Shown piece by piece: positions 7,125-13,187 of a stretch of DNA of 26,291 nucleotides. The position numbers and the translations under genes are program-made. The notes below the pieces were generated by a model that had not been told where the DNA came from, did no database searches, and saw nothing but the letters and a program-made list of their open reading frames with translations. Position 1 is the stretch's first letter. The number at the start of each line of letters is the position of its first letter. This stretch comes from a virus, in the IMG/VR virus record IMGVR_UViG_3300050821_006074, positions 1-26,291 of that record; one strand, written 5' to 3'.

Positions 7125-7130
7125 TATAAT
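7125..7130 (+). promoter_or_regulatory. perfect -10 box upstream of tRNA island
   Basis: A consensus TATAAT lies about 24 bp before the first tRNA-like gene. The -35 region is weak (ATCATT at 17-base spacing). It is the best candidate for expression of the rightward tRNA island. Confidence 0.35.
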
Positions 7131-7153
7131 AAAAAGAAAAGCGCAGACGTGCG

Positions 7154-7225
7154 TTAGGTATCGCTTAACACATAAAGCACCGCCCCTTCAGGAGCGGAGA
7201 TCCGGGTTCGAGTCCTGGTGCCTAT
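7154..7225 (+). tRNA. degenerate or unusual tRNA-like gene
   Basis: A cloverleaf can be drawn. The acceptor is TTAGGTA with TGCCTAT (first pair mismatched), the D stem is GCTT with AAGC, and the T arm is perfect (CCGGG, loop TTCGAGT, CCTGG). The anticodon arm is abnormal. CCGC pairs with GCGG, but the middle gives an 8-base loop (CCTTCAGG) or needs a bulged A. Bulging the A yields anticodon TTC (Glu) with C at position 33; other registers give TCA. The D loop lacks GG and no CCA is encoded, unlike the two good tRNAs downstream. It may be a decayed tRNA-Glu or a tRNA mimic. Confidence 0.55.
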
Positions 7226-7338
7226 TAAAATGTACATCAAGGTGGGTAAGCATGTTTAATATCGAGACACGCCCTTAAAGACTGAGAGTCTCCAGCGCCT
7301 TGAATAATTTATCATTGATATGGGCGGTTAAAAATTAA
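7226..7338 (+). other. 113-bp spacer with weak tRNA-like fragments
   Basis: CAAGGTG (7238-7244) can pair with CGCCTTG (7296-7302), and a GACT-GAG-AGTC mini-hairpin lies at 7280-7290. A tRNA-Leu-like string (GAGACACGC then CTTAAAG) is present, but no anticodon or T arm can be closed. I call no gene. It may be a decayed tRNA. Confidence 0.25.
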
Positions 7339-7414
7339 CGGGAAATGGAGTAGTAGCTATCTCGCATGCCTTGGGCGCATGAGACCGCAAGTGCAAGTCT
7401 TGCTTTCCCGACCA
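7339..7414 (+). tRNA. tRNA-Pro (anticodon TGG), CCA encoded
   Basis: The acceptor CGGGAAA pairs perfectly with TTTCCCG and is followed by ACCA, so CCA is encoded. The D stem is GAG with CTC. The anticodon stem CATGC/GCATG is perfect around CTTGGGC, giving TGG at 7372-7374. The variable loop is AGACC. The T stem GCAAG/CTTGC holds the loop TGCAAGT, a variant of TTCGAGT. A C1-G72 pair with discriminator A is typical of bacterial tRNA-Pro. The D loop lacks the usual GG, as is common in phage tRNAs. Confidence 0.88.
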
Positions 7415-7438
7415 GATATGTTGATATGAGAATTAACA

Positions 7439-7954
7439 ATGACAATAAAATACAACCATTGGACTTTTCTTGAAGATTTAGGAGAGGATCCAAACAAGAA
7501 ATATCGTTATCTATGGAAAGTTCAATGCGACTGTGGATATATTGGCGTAAGAGTTAAGCGCGATATAATCAAAGGTAATTCAAAACAATGCAAGTCTTGT
7601 ACTTTAATATCATTATGGGCAACAAGAGTTTATAAAGAATGTAAACCAGTTAAACCGATTGAAATAGGTCATAAATTTGGAAATTGGATTATTGTTTCTA
7701 AATCCCACTTCAAAGAAGGTCACTGGGAGTGCAAATGCGATTGGGGGAAGATAAAAGTTCACCCAGAACGATATATTAGATCAGAACTTTCTTCAAAATG
7801 CCAGCAGTGCGAAACAAAAAGACGGCGCAAGATTATTATCCAGCGCAAGAGTATATCATTCGCTAAGAAATCGCCTTTAGACGAAGAAGAAGTGGAAGCG
7901 TATAATAATAAGATATCCCCCATAAATAATATAAATAGACGATACCTTAAATAA
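7439..7954 (+). CDS. double zinc-ribbon protein inside tRNA island
   Basis: A 171-residue basic protein with two copies of a Cys module. The first is WKVQCDCGYIGVRVKRDIIK then GNSKQCKSC (about 26-55). The second is WECKCDWGKIKVHPERYI then SSKCQQCE (about 96-124). The same module occurs singly in the gene at 12903-13187. Such ribbons are common in phage HNH and homing proteins as DNA-binding parts, but no HNH triad is visible here. The start is the ATG at 7439; the ribosome site is weak. The gene fits exactly between tRNA-Pro and tRNA-Glu on their strand. It may be a DNA-binding remnant of a mobile endonuclease or a regulator. Confidence 0.7.
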   Translation: MTIKYNHWTFLEDLGEDPNKKYRYLWKVQCDCGYIGVRVKRDIIKGNSKQCKSCTLISLWATRVYKECKPVKPIEIGHKFGNWIIVSKSHFKEGHWECKCDWGKIKVHPERYIRSELSSKCQQCETKRRRKIIIQRKSISFAKKSPLDEEEVEAYNNKISPINNINRRYLK

Positions 7955-7970
7955 TTATAATCTTGAGTTG

Positions 7971-8045
7971 GCTCTCGTCGTCCAGTGGTTAGGACACCAG
8001 GTTTTCAATCTGGTAATCTCAGTTCGATTCTGAGCGAGAGCACCA
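7971..8045 (+). tRNA. tRNA-Glu (anticodon TTC), CCA encoded
   Basis: A textbook cloverleaf. The acceptor GCTCTCG/CGAGAGC is followed by ACCA. The D arm has the Glu-type CAGTGGTTAGG loop. The anticodon stem CCAGG/TCTGG holds the loop TTTTCAA with anticodon TTC at 8004-8006. The T arm CTCAG/CTGAG holds TTCGATT. Its 3' end abuts the stop of the convergent 58-residue membrane gene. Confidence 0.95.
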
Positions 8046-8046
8046 A

Positions 8047-8223
8047 TTATCTCTGCATAAATTGGCTTAAATCGAAAATATTTCTGATATATTCTTTATG
8101 ATCATCATCTCCAATGAAAAATGTAATGAATAAGAAGGGCAACGATAACTCGGTTGCTAGAAGCAATATAAGAGCAAAAGGAGCTAGTATTGCCATACAT
8201 AAATAATATCGCAAATTAATCAT
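8047..8223 (-). CDS. 58-residue membrane protein
   Basis: An ORF of 58 codons starting directly after the preceding gene (its ATG at 8223, the upstream stop ending at 8225). A long hydrophobic stretch (MAILAPFALILLLATELSLP then FLFITFFIG, about residues 10-38) predicts one or two membrane passes, followed by an acidic soluble tail (GDDDHKEYIRNIF). It is the last gene of the leftward packaging operon and ends one base from tRNA-Glu. A holin-like size and topology is possible, but no partner lysin is visible nearby. Confidence 0.55.
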   Translation of the reverse strand: MINLRYYLCMAILAPFALILLLATELSLPFLFITFFIGDDDHKEYIRNIFDLSQFMQR

Positions 8224-8224
8224 A

Positions 8225-8608
8225 TTATCTCAATGCTGGATGTAAAAAATCTTTATCTTTTCTTCTATCTTTAGATTTACCACAATCACATAGTGGTTCG
8301 CTCATAATAATTCCATAAAAATGGACACAGCTCTTCTTATGCTTAACGATCTTATCAGGCTCAGGTATATAGCATGGTTCCTTACGGCACGTCCAATTAT
8401 CTTCACAAGAGGATGAATGTATCTTCATGGCGCGTATGCGCATTTCTTGTTCTTGCTGAGCGAATGCTTTACGCACTGCTTCAACTTGCTTCTTATGATC
8501 AACTTCTTTGACAGTATCTGGGATAGCCGTAATAGTATTCTGCGGTTTGTAATTAGCTTTGAAACCTATATTCGCAAGTGATTCTCTAATGAATTTAAAT
8601 AGTGTCAT
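8225..8608 (-). CDS. Cys-rich hypothetical protein
   Basis: A 127-residue product starting at the ATG at 8608 (MTLFKFIRESLANIGFK), which has GAGGAAG just upstream; an in-frame TTG slightly earlier is less likely. The middle is helical and charged (KKQVEAVRKAFAQQEQEMRI). The second half has many possible metal ligands (SSSCEDNWTCRKEPC, then KKSCVHF, then LCDCG). No family is recognised. It overlaps the preceding gene by 14 bp and is followed closely by the membrane mini-gene. Confidence 0.6.
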   Translation of the reverse strand: MTLFKFIRESLANIGFKANYKPQNTITAIPDTVKEVDHKKQVEAVRKAFAQQEQEMRIRAMKIHSSSCEDNWTCRKEPCYIPEPDKIVKHKKSCVHFYGIIMSEPLCDCGKSKDRRKDKDFLHPALR

Positions 8609-8939
8609 TTTCTTCCTCAAAAGACATAAACCAGCCTTTTTTCTTCATCCAACCATATATTGAAGTTATGATGGGTATTCTGCTTTCTATTTTAATTAAT
8701 CTATCTTCAATATAAGATATTCTTCTTATATTTTCATTTACTGTATGTATAACAGTATCTGAAATTTTTTGTTTATTAATCAGTAACACAATAGAATCGC
8801 ATCTTTCAGAAAGTCCTTTTAATTTATCTTCAGTCTTCGATAATTCTTCCCTTATATCGCGTTTAATTATTGCGACATCTTTTTTCCATTTTTCAGAACA
8901 ATCACATTTGAAATCAACTTCAACAAGATGTTTCTTCAT
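8595..8939 (-). CDS. coiled-coil protein with N-terminal CDC motif
   Basis: A 114-residue protein. It opens MKKHLVEVDFKCDCSEKWKK, then has long charged helices (REELSKTEDKLKGLSERCD and NENIRRISYIEDRLIKIES) with heptad character, and ends in a short hydrophobic-aromatic patch (IYGWMKKKGWFMSF). No family is recognised. It overlaps both neighbours, as do most genes of this array. Confidence 0.6.
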   Translation of the reverse strand: MKKHLVEVDFKCDCSEKWKKDVAIIKRDIREELSKTEDKLKGLSERCDSIVLLINKQKISDTVIHTVNENIRRISYIEDRLIKIESRIPIITSIYGWMKKKGWFMSFEEENDTI

Positions 8940-9099
8940 ACGTCTCTCTTTTTATAGTCTTATTATGTGTGGTACATAACGTATAAGTAGCTTCTTCGAA
9001 TCCGCTGTAAAAGTTATAATAGTTATCTTTGCACTCGGTACAATAGATTGGAGTACCGTATATATCCACTGCGTCTTTTAATTCTTTAAATGGATTCAT
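8920..9099 (-). CDS. 59-residue zinc-ribbon-like mini-protein
   Basis: The ATG at 9099 overlaps the preceding stop as ATGA, and the 59-residue ORF overlaps the next start by 20 bp. It has CTEC near residue 20 and CTTH near residue 42, a possible four-ligand zinc site, and ends TSC. Without it a gap would remain in an otherwise continuous chain of coupled genes. No family is recognised. Confidence 0.6.
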   Translation of the reverse strand: MNPFKELKDAVDIYGTPIYCTECKDNYYNFYSGFEEATYTLCTTHNKTIKRETYEETSC

Positions 9100-9284
9100 T
9101 TAATTCCCTTGAGGTTGTCTAGCCATTTAGGATTGGTGATACATCCCCAATTTCTTGAATAATTTGGATGTCTTGCACATGTCCATCTAGGCAGTTGTTC
9201 ATCAAAATAAATGTAATATAAATATTTTGCTTTATATGATTCAACTCCACAGTCGATACATTTTTCTAGTTCAACATTATTCAT
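9096..9284 (-). CDS. zinc-ribbon-like mini-protein
   Basis: A 62-residue protein starting MNNVELEKCIDCGVESYKAK with a C-x2-C pair, later WTCARHPNY and WGCITNP. The Cys and His residues could bind one zinc. Start and stop overlap neighbours as ATGA. The junction at its start contains a 17-bp sequence repeated at the next junction upstream (9420-9436). No family is recognised. Confidence 0.6.
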   Translation of the reverse strand: MNNVELEKCIDCGVESYKAKYLYYIYFDEQLPRWTCARHPNYSRNWGCITNPKWLDNLKGIK

Positions 9285-9424
9285 TCTGGTTTCTCTATTT
9301 TATTACATTCAATACACACATAGGGTGAATCTACTTTTTCTGCTAATGCCTTCTCTCGCTCCTCAGGTGAAAGAAAATAGTTGAGCATTCTCACAAAGCA
9401 TTTATTACATCTAGAACATTTCAT
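9281..9424 (-). CDS. 47-residue zinc-ribbon-like mini-protein
   Basis: A 47-residue ORF. It opens MKCSRCNKCFVRMLNYF and later has YVCIECNKIEKPE, so two C-x2-C pairs about 30 residues apart, a classic zinc-ribbon spacing. Both ends overlap neighbours as ATGA. Its last codons (KPE) match those of the upstream DUF551-like gene, at both protein and DNA level. Confidence 0.65.
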   Translation of the reverse strand: MKCSRCNKCFVRMLNYFLSPEEREKALAEKVDSPYVCIECNKIEKPE

Positions 9425-9624
9425 TCTGGTTTCTCTGGTAATAGCATCCAATGAGTTATATCTTTACTGCAATCAAATTCTCCAAAAACAACATTATCAT
9501 AGTCTTCATCGTATTTGCATATTTCTAGTATTTTTCCATCACAGTTGCCACACATGGGCTCACCATAACCTATGAATCTTTTATTCTTTGGCGTTTTTTG
9601 ATCAACTACCGATATCCAATTCAT
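9421..9624 (-). CDS. DUF551-like protein, copy 1
   Basis: A 67-residue protein with the DUF551 pattern: N-terminal MNWISVVDQKTP, a central beta-rich part, and C-terminal ITHWMLLPEKPE, where the family usually has HWMPLPEPP. DUF551 proteins are frequent in phage accessory regions and have no established function. This copy carries an added CGNC pair. It lies directly after a second DUF551-like gene with an ATGA overlap. Confidence 0.75.
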   Translation of the reverse strand: MNWISVVDQKTPKNKRFIGYGEPMCGNCDGKILEICKYDEDYDNVVFGEFDCSKDITHWMLLPEKPE

Positions 9625-9824
9625 TCTGGATCAATCGATGGTAATTCAGACCACATAATAGGATAATGAAGCAATTTATCTTCGAACTTCCATCCATCTC
9701 GACAACAATAATAGCCTAATGCATAGTAATTCGGATAATTCGGTGATCCCATACGACATCCACAAAGTATTAATACTTCTTTACCCGCCAACGGTAATTG
9801 TTCAGAAACTTTAATCCATTTCAT
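9621..9824 (-). CDS. DUF551-like protein, copy 2
   Basis: A 67-residue protein starting MKWIKVSEQLPLAGKEVLIL, a good DUF551 N-terminus, and ending MWSELPSIDPE, a diverged form of the HWM-LPE tail. Central Cys residues (CGC and YYCC) are extra. Same length and layout as the next gene downstream, so likely a tandem duplicate. ATGA overlaps occur at both ends. Confidence 0.72.
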   Translation of the reverse strand: MKWIKVSEQLPLAGKEVLILCGCRMGSPNYPNYYALGYYCCRDGWKFEDKLLHYPIMWSELPSIDPE

Positions 9825-10069
9825 AAGTTTTGTTCCTTTCTATCATTCCATTCGCATTCAGGACATTGCCAATAGCCCCCGTACCCCAATTCCTTAACAT
9901 GAATAATATTACTGAAATTCTTTTTATTTTCCGGCATCCATCCATAATGAGAACAATATTCTATCAATTCATCATGTGACTTTTCAGGAAATGTTTTCGA
10001 TATTTTTTCATAGATATCTCCACCATCAAAACTAATATTACAATTCGGGCAATGAGTTGGGAGTGCCAT
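9821..10069 (-). CDS. zinc-ribbon protein
   Basis: An 82-residue product from the ATG at 10069, which follows TTGGAGAAAATA and overlaps the upstream stop as TAATG; a longer in-frame start would overrun that gene. It has CPNC near residue 7 and CPEC near residue 72 (GGYWQCPECEWNDR), so one split zinc ribbon with a helical insert between. Ribbons of this kind bind nucleic acid or protein partners; the role is unknown. Confidence 0.7.
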   Translation of the reverse strand: MALPTHCPNCNISFDGGDIYEKISKTFPEKSHDELIEYCSHYGWMPENKKNFSNIIHVKELGYGGYWQCPECEWNDRKEQNL

Positions 10070-10233
10070 TATTTTCTCCAACAATGGCAACCATATTTGC
10101 ATTCGCCATCACATTTAATAGATTTAACTTTATCTAAGATATCTTGTTCATCTTTCTTGCGCTGGTTAGATAACTTCTGACACCAACCACATCCGCTATC
10201 CTGCGGGCACTTAAACAATATGGATTCTTCCAT
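10069..10233 (-). CDS. 54-residue Cys-rich mini-protein
   Basis: The ATG at 10233 overlaps the previous stop (ATGA) and its own stop overlaps the next ATG (TAATG). Eight of 54 residues are Cys: CPQDSGCGWC at the front and CDGECKYGCHCW at the back, separated by a charged helix. It could bind one or two zinc ions. No family is recognised. Confidence 0.62.
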   Translation of the reverse strand: MEESILFKCPQDSGCGWCQKLSNQRKKDEQDILDKVKSIKCDGECKYGCHCWRK

Positions 10234-10433
10234 CAAATTTTCATCCTGTCTTGTAAGATAAGTTTCTTCTCCGAAAAAGCCTGTAACGATTCAAGTTCAT
10301 CTATCGCACCCTTCTTACGGTCTGCCAATAGCTTTTCAAATGCTTGGGTAGTTATAATAACAATTCCCTTAACATTATTATTTAGAATATTTTGAACTTC
10401 GAGTTCAGAAGAACCCTTAACAAATATCTTCAT
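10233..10433 (-). CDS. small hypothetical protein after TerL
   Basis: A 66-residue protein from the ATG at 10433, just beyond the TerL stop, with GGAG seven bases upstream. It opens with a beta-like stretch (MKIFVKGSSELEVQNIL), continues GIVIITTQAFEKLLADRK, and ends in charged helices. No Cys pairs, unlike its downstream neighbours. No family is recognised. Confidence 0.6.
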   Translation of the reverse strand: MKIFVKGSSELEVQNILNNNVKGIVIITTQAFEKLLADRKKGAIDELESLQAFSEKKLILQDRMKI

Positions 10434-10434
10434 A

Positions 10435-11808
10435 TTAATACTCCGGTAAATCTTCACGGAAGAACCCACCCTGTGGCTTATCTCCGTAAACAGCTTCTTT
10501 ATAATTCTTTTCTATCTTAGCAGCGCTCGAATAGTTTCCACAGCGTGGAAGAGCTGCGCAAAGATATCTCATAGCATCTGCACCATGCGTATATTGATCT
10601 TTCCGTGGATAACCACGATATATCCTTCTTTTCGCATCATATTCTTCTTGATAATTCTCTAAACATTTAATAAGACGCGCGCACTTCTTCTCATCTATCC
10701 ATATCTTGCCTAGACTACGTCGAACACCTTCAATTCCGTCCTCTATGCCAATCTTAACTGGCTCTGTAAACTTCACACCAAGCTCCGCATAAAGCTCGCG
10801 TCTGGACAATCCTCGAGATTCTTCTCTTTTCATAACATCATGTGGCGGAAAATGACGCTCGAATATCATTCCATCAGCTTCTTTGTTAGCTATAAACTGC
10901 GCAAAGTGGGCAATGAGCTTATCACTCGCTTCGTAATAATCAAAAATTCTTACAATATCCCCAATAACCTGAAAAAATATGATAACGCATGGATCCTTGA
11001 GGCCGAAATCCCACGCCGTATATACTTTGTGATATGGTTCCCATGGGACATTGCCGATCTGGCCCTTAAGGTACATCTTAGCGATTAATTTTGCGTAATA
11101 TGAATGTTCGTCGCCATGGTCAAAACTACACCAATACTCTTGGAGAGCTAATGACTCAGATATCTCACCAGATTCTATTTCTCTTTGTACGTCATGTGAT
11201 GATATATGTCTTGTATCATCGATAGTTAAGAACTGAACAAACCAATCGGGATTATTTCTCGCGATTTCATGAAGTTCATACATATGGTTCTTGCCACGCG
11301 GCGTACTAATGAGCATAACGATACCGTTATTGCCTTTCATGATAGGCATAGCAGCAAGTTTATACGCATTTTCATCAGACATTGCGTACTCAGAGAACAC
11401 GATCATTTTCGGGTTGGAACCAACGATTGAACGATCATAGTTGTCACTACCAACAAAGCGAATAATTGATTGGTTAACGAGGTATATCGTCATTGTATCA
11501 TTACGCATTTTGAGTATTAGTTGTGGAGGTATAAAGTCTAAGAAGCCTTCGCCAGTATTGCTCTTACCTTCCCATATAACAGAACGCGATTGGTTCTGTG
11601 TAGGAAGACAATAAAGATATAAACCAACTTCTCTTATTGCTGCTCTCACTAAAAGTGCGAATGCACAGAAATCTTTTCCACTTCGCCTCGGATTTATCAC
11701 TAGAAGCTTACGATATTTGCCGCCTTCTGACGCAATCGCTTGGCATACTGGTAGCTGATATTCTCTAGGCTTAAACTTATTGAGATGTATGGTTATTTCT
11801 GTAGACAT
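10435..11808 (-). CDS. terL: terminase large subunit
   Basis: A 457-residue packaging motor ATPase and nuclease that acts at the portal of the empty capsid. The ATPase half has an Arg-rich Walker A (NPRRSGKDF, about 39-47), a Walker B ending in catalytic Glu (MIVFSEYA, about 135-142, with Ser where Asp is usual) and a coupling motif (STPRGKNHMY, about 168-177). The RNase H-like nuclease half has WDFGLKDP (D267), a central acidic motif near FPPHD (D324) and HGADAMRY (D411). Length is normal. The ATG overlaps the upstream stop as TAATG. It lies downstream of RusA and the TerS candidate in one operon. Confidence 0.93.
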   Translation of the reverse strand: MSTEITIHLNKFKPREYQLPVCQAIASEGGKYRKLLVINPRRSGKDFCAFALLVRAAIREVGLYLYCLPTQNQSRSVIWEGKSNTGEGFLDFIPPQLILKMRNDTMTIYLVNQSIIRFVGSDNYDRSIVGSNPKMIVFSEYAMSDENAYKLAAMPIMKGNNGIVMLISTPRGKNHMYELHEIARNNPDWFVQFLTIDDTRHISSHDVQREIESGEISESLALQEYWCSFDHGDEHSYYAKLIAKMYLKGQIGNVPWEPYHKVYTAWDFGLKDPCVIIFFQVIGDIVRIFDYYEASDKLIAHFAQFIANKEADGMIFERHFPPHDVMKREESRGLSRRELYAELGVKFTEPVKIGIEDGIEGVRRSLGKIWIDEKKCARLIKCLENYQEEYDAKRRIYRGYPRKDQYTHGADAMRYLCAALPRCGNYSSAAKIEKNYKEAVYGDKPQGGFFREDLPEY

Positions 11809-11996
11809 TAATCTTCTTCCAAAAAGAATATCTTCTTAGTCTTTGTAGGGATTATATTTCTTTTAATGACAAATGGCTTAGGTGGATATATCTCTATTGT
11901 GTTGTTCACTTGTAACAACTGAGGTTTATCTTTCTGAAGTCTGCCATCAAGAGACAACGCCAGTAGAACAACATGTAATGGTATATCTCCGATCAT
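11808..11996 (-). CDS. small hypothetical protein before TerL
   Basis: A 62-residue protein (MIGDIPLHVVLLALSLDGRL at the start; basic and Pro-rich middle, acidic FFLEED end). The N-terminus is moderately hydrophobic but not a clear membrane segment. Start and stop both overlap neighbours as TAATG, so it is translationally coupled to TerL. No family is recognised. Confidence 0.6.
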   Translation of the reverse strand: MIGDIPLHVVLLALSLDGRLQKDKPQLLQVNNTIEIYPPKPFVIKRNIIPTKTKKIFFLEED

Positions 11997-12457
11997 TACT
12001 CATCCATCCTACAGACAAGATCGCTTCCTTCTTTCATCTGAATATTTCCAGCCCTAATATCCATTAAACGATAAGCAGGCTTTTGCTTTGCCTGCCACCC
12101 GCCTTCTATACTATTGAGAGATATAAGTGCTGCATCAAGCGTATACTTCTCATATTCAGTGGTATCAATATCTTTAGACCATTTAATAGCTTCTTTAAGT
12201 AATCTCTTGTTGGTTCTATCGATACTAAACGTTTCTTTAGCGAGCTTATGAATATAATTAAGTACGCGCTTTATCTTGTATGGAGATAGCTTAAACGCGT
12301 TTCGATCAATTCTTATAATATCTACTGGCTCAAAGACTACATAGTTTCTTGGGTGAAACTTAAGAGTGCATCGCTTACGTGCTTTAACGCCTTCGTTATA
12401 CCAATACATTTCTGCCGGCGTGCGTCTGCGCTTCTTCATGCGTATTATTTTAACCAT
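11996..12457 (-). CDS. basic hypothetical protein in packaging operon
   Basis: A 153-residue basic protein. The N-terminus is Lys/Arg-rich (MVKIIRMKKRRRTPAEMYWY). The middle has VVFEPVDIIRIDRNAFKL and helical YKIKRVLNYIHKLAKETF, and a later helix contains LDAALISLNSIEGGW. It begins within the end of the preceding 49-residue gene. Its charge and position before TerL suggest nucleic-acid or terminase contact, as inference only. Confidence 0.62.
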   Translation of the reverse strand: MVKIIRMKKRRRTPAEMYWYNEGVKARKRCTLKFHPRNYVVFEPVDIIRIDRNAFKLSPYKIKRVLNYIHKLAKETFSIDRTNKRLLKEAIKWSKDIDTTEYEKYTLDAALISLNSIEGGWQAKQKPAYRLMDIRAGNIQMKEGSDLVCRMDE

Positions 12458-12599
12458 TAACTATATATCCTTCCATGCAGCAGTAACAGAACTCATCTTC
12501 AAAATAATATTCTTGTTCAAATACATCTGGGAAATCTACAGGAATAGCAGGATGTGATACAGGCATTAATACCACTATCACAAAGGGGATAATGTTCAT
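12450..12599 (-). CDS. 49-residue protein with hydrophobic N-terminus
   Basis: An ORF of 49 codons starting in the AGAATGAAC repeat right after the previous stop. Residues 3-20 (IIPFVIVVLMPVSHPAIP) are hydrophobic, like a short signal or anchor. The remainder is acidic with a CYCC cluster. It overlaps the following ATG by 8 bp, consistent with coupled translation. No family is recognised. Confidence 0.5.
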   Translation of the reverse strand: MNIIPFVIVVLMPVSHPAIPVDFPDVFEQEYYFEDEFCYCCMEGYIVNG

Positions 12600-12613
12600 T
12601 CTATTCTTTCGGG
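12594..12613. repeat. 20-bp direct repeat at gene junction, left copy
   Basis: Identical to 12901-12920. It spans the end of the coiled-coil gene and the start of the 49-residue gene. Read leftward it contains a purine-rich ribosome-site-like stretch (CCCGAAAGAATAG) and ATGAAC. Confidence 0.85.
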
Positions 12614-12906
12614 ATAGTAAGTGATTTTCTCAATATTTCAATTTCTTTTTCAAGAGTTTCTATTTTTTCAGCTACATATTTAGAGACGACATCTATTTTT
12701 TTAGATACAAGCATATTCAGATCAGAAAGCACGAGGATCTTTTTCTTACTTATATCTAATACTTCGTTAATTTTAGTCGCATGTTCTTCTAATCGTTTTT
12801 CATGTTCTTCAGCTATGTCTCGTAAGCTTGAAAGCATCTGGTTCTGAAGCTTAGTCATATCCTGATCAAGATTTATTATAAGATCTAAAAAATCATTACG
12901 GTTCAT
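12601..12906 (-). CDS. coiled-coil protein, possible inserted cassette
   Basis: A 101-residue protein that is almost all helix, with strong heptad character (RDIAEEHEKRLEEHATKINE, then SKKIDVVSKYVAEKIETLEK). No Cys and no membrane segment. Its ATG overlaps the preceding stop (ATGA). It is bracketed by two copies of a 20-bp sequence (12594-12613 and 12901-12920) that each carry the AGAATGAAC stop/start junction, as if it had been duplicated or inserted at a gene junction. Confidence 0.65.
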   Translation of the reverse strand: MNRNDFLDLIINLDQDMTKLQNQMLSSLRDIAEEHEKRLEEHATKINEVLDISKKKILVLSDLNMLVSKKIDVVSKYVAEKIETLEKEIEILRKSLTIPKE

Positions 12907-12920
12907 TCTATTCTTTCGGG
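12901..12920. repeat. 20-bp direct repeat at gene junction, right copy
   Basis: Identical to 12594-12613. It spans the end of the zinc-ribbon gene and the start of the coiled-coil gene. The two copies are 307 bp apart, one gene length. Confidence 0.85.
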
Positions 12921-13187
12921 GTCAAAATTATTGAATGGGTTATTAAAATCTAAAATTCTTATCCTTAGTTTGCCACGGCGAGGAGTCATAAACTTCTCGT
13001 TACCTCTTCTTCGTTTTAGCTCCTTAATGGAGCAAGACCTGCATCGCTTGGTGAATCCTGCAACAAGATCATAAAGCCGCATTTCTTTTTGGTGCCCACA
13101 TTCGCATTGGGCTTTTATCATTCTGAAGCCTCTCTTGCGATGGGGTAACTCTTCGATAATAGTCCAGCTATAATATTTCTTTTCCAT
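12903..13187 (-). CDS. single zinc-ribbon protein
   Basis: About 94 residues from the ATG at 13187, which has AGAAGG six bases upstream (an adjacent ATG at 13190 is equally in frame). It has YYSWTIIEELPHRKRGFRMI then KAQCECGHQKEMRLYD and FTKRCRSCS, the same module as the two repeats in the gene at 7439-7954. The rest is basic (KELKRRRGNEK) with a polar tail. DNA binding is likely from the module and charge. No catalytic motif is seen. Confidence 0.65.
   Translation of the reverse strand: MEKKYYSWTIIEELPHRKRGFRMIKAQCECGHQKEMRLYDLVAGFTKRCRSCSIKELKRRRGNEKFMTPRRGKLRIRILDFNNPFNNFDPERIE

Noticed and set aside
7187-7193. Leu(CAG) loop (TTCAGGA) in the same tRNA-like gene.
   Set aside because: No five-pair stem can close this loop, and the long variable arm expected of tRNA-Leu is absent.
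7180-7197. Reading the first tRNA-like gene as an opal-suppressor tRNA with anticodon TCA.
   Set aside because: The register giving TCA breaks the anticodon stem, and the main genes in the window read cleanly with the standard code, so recoding is not supported.
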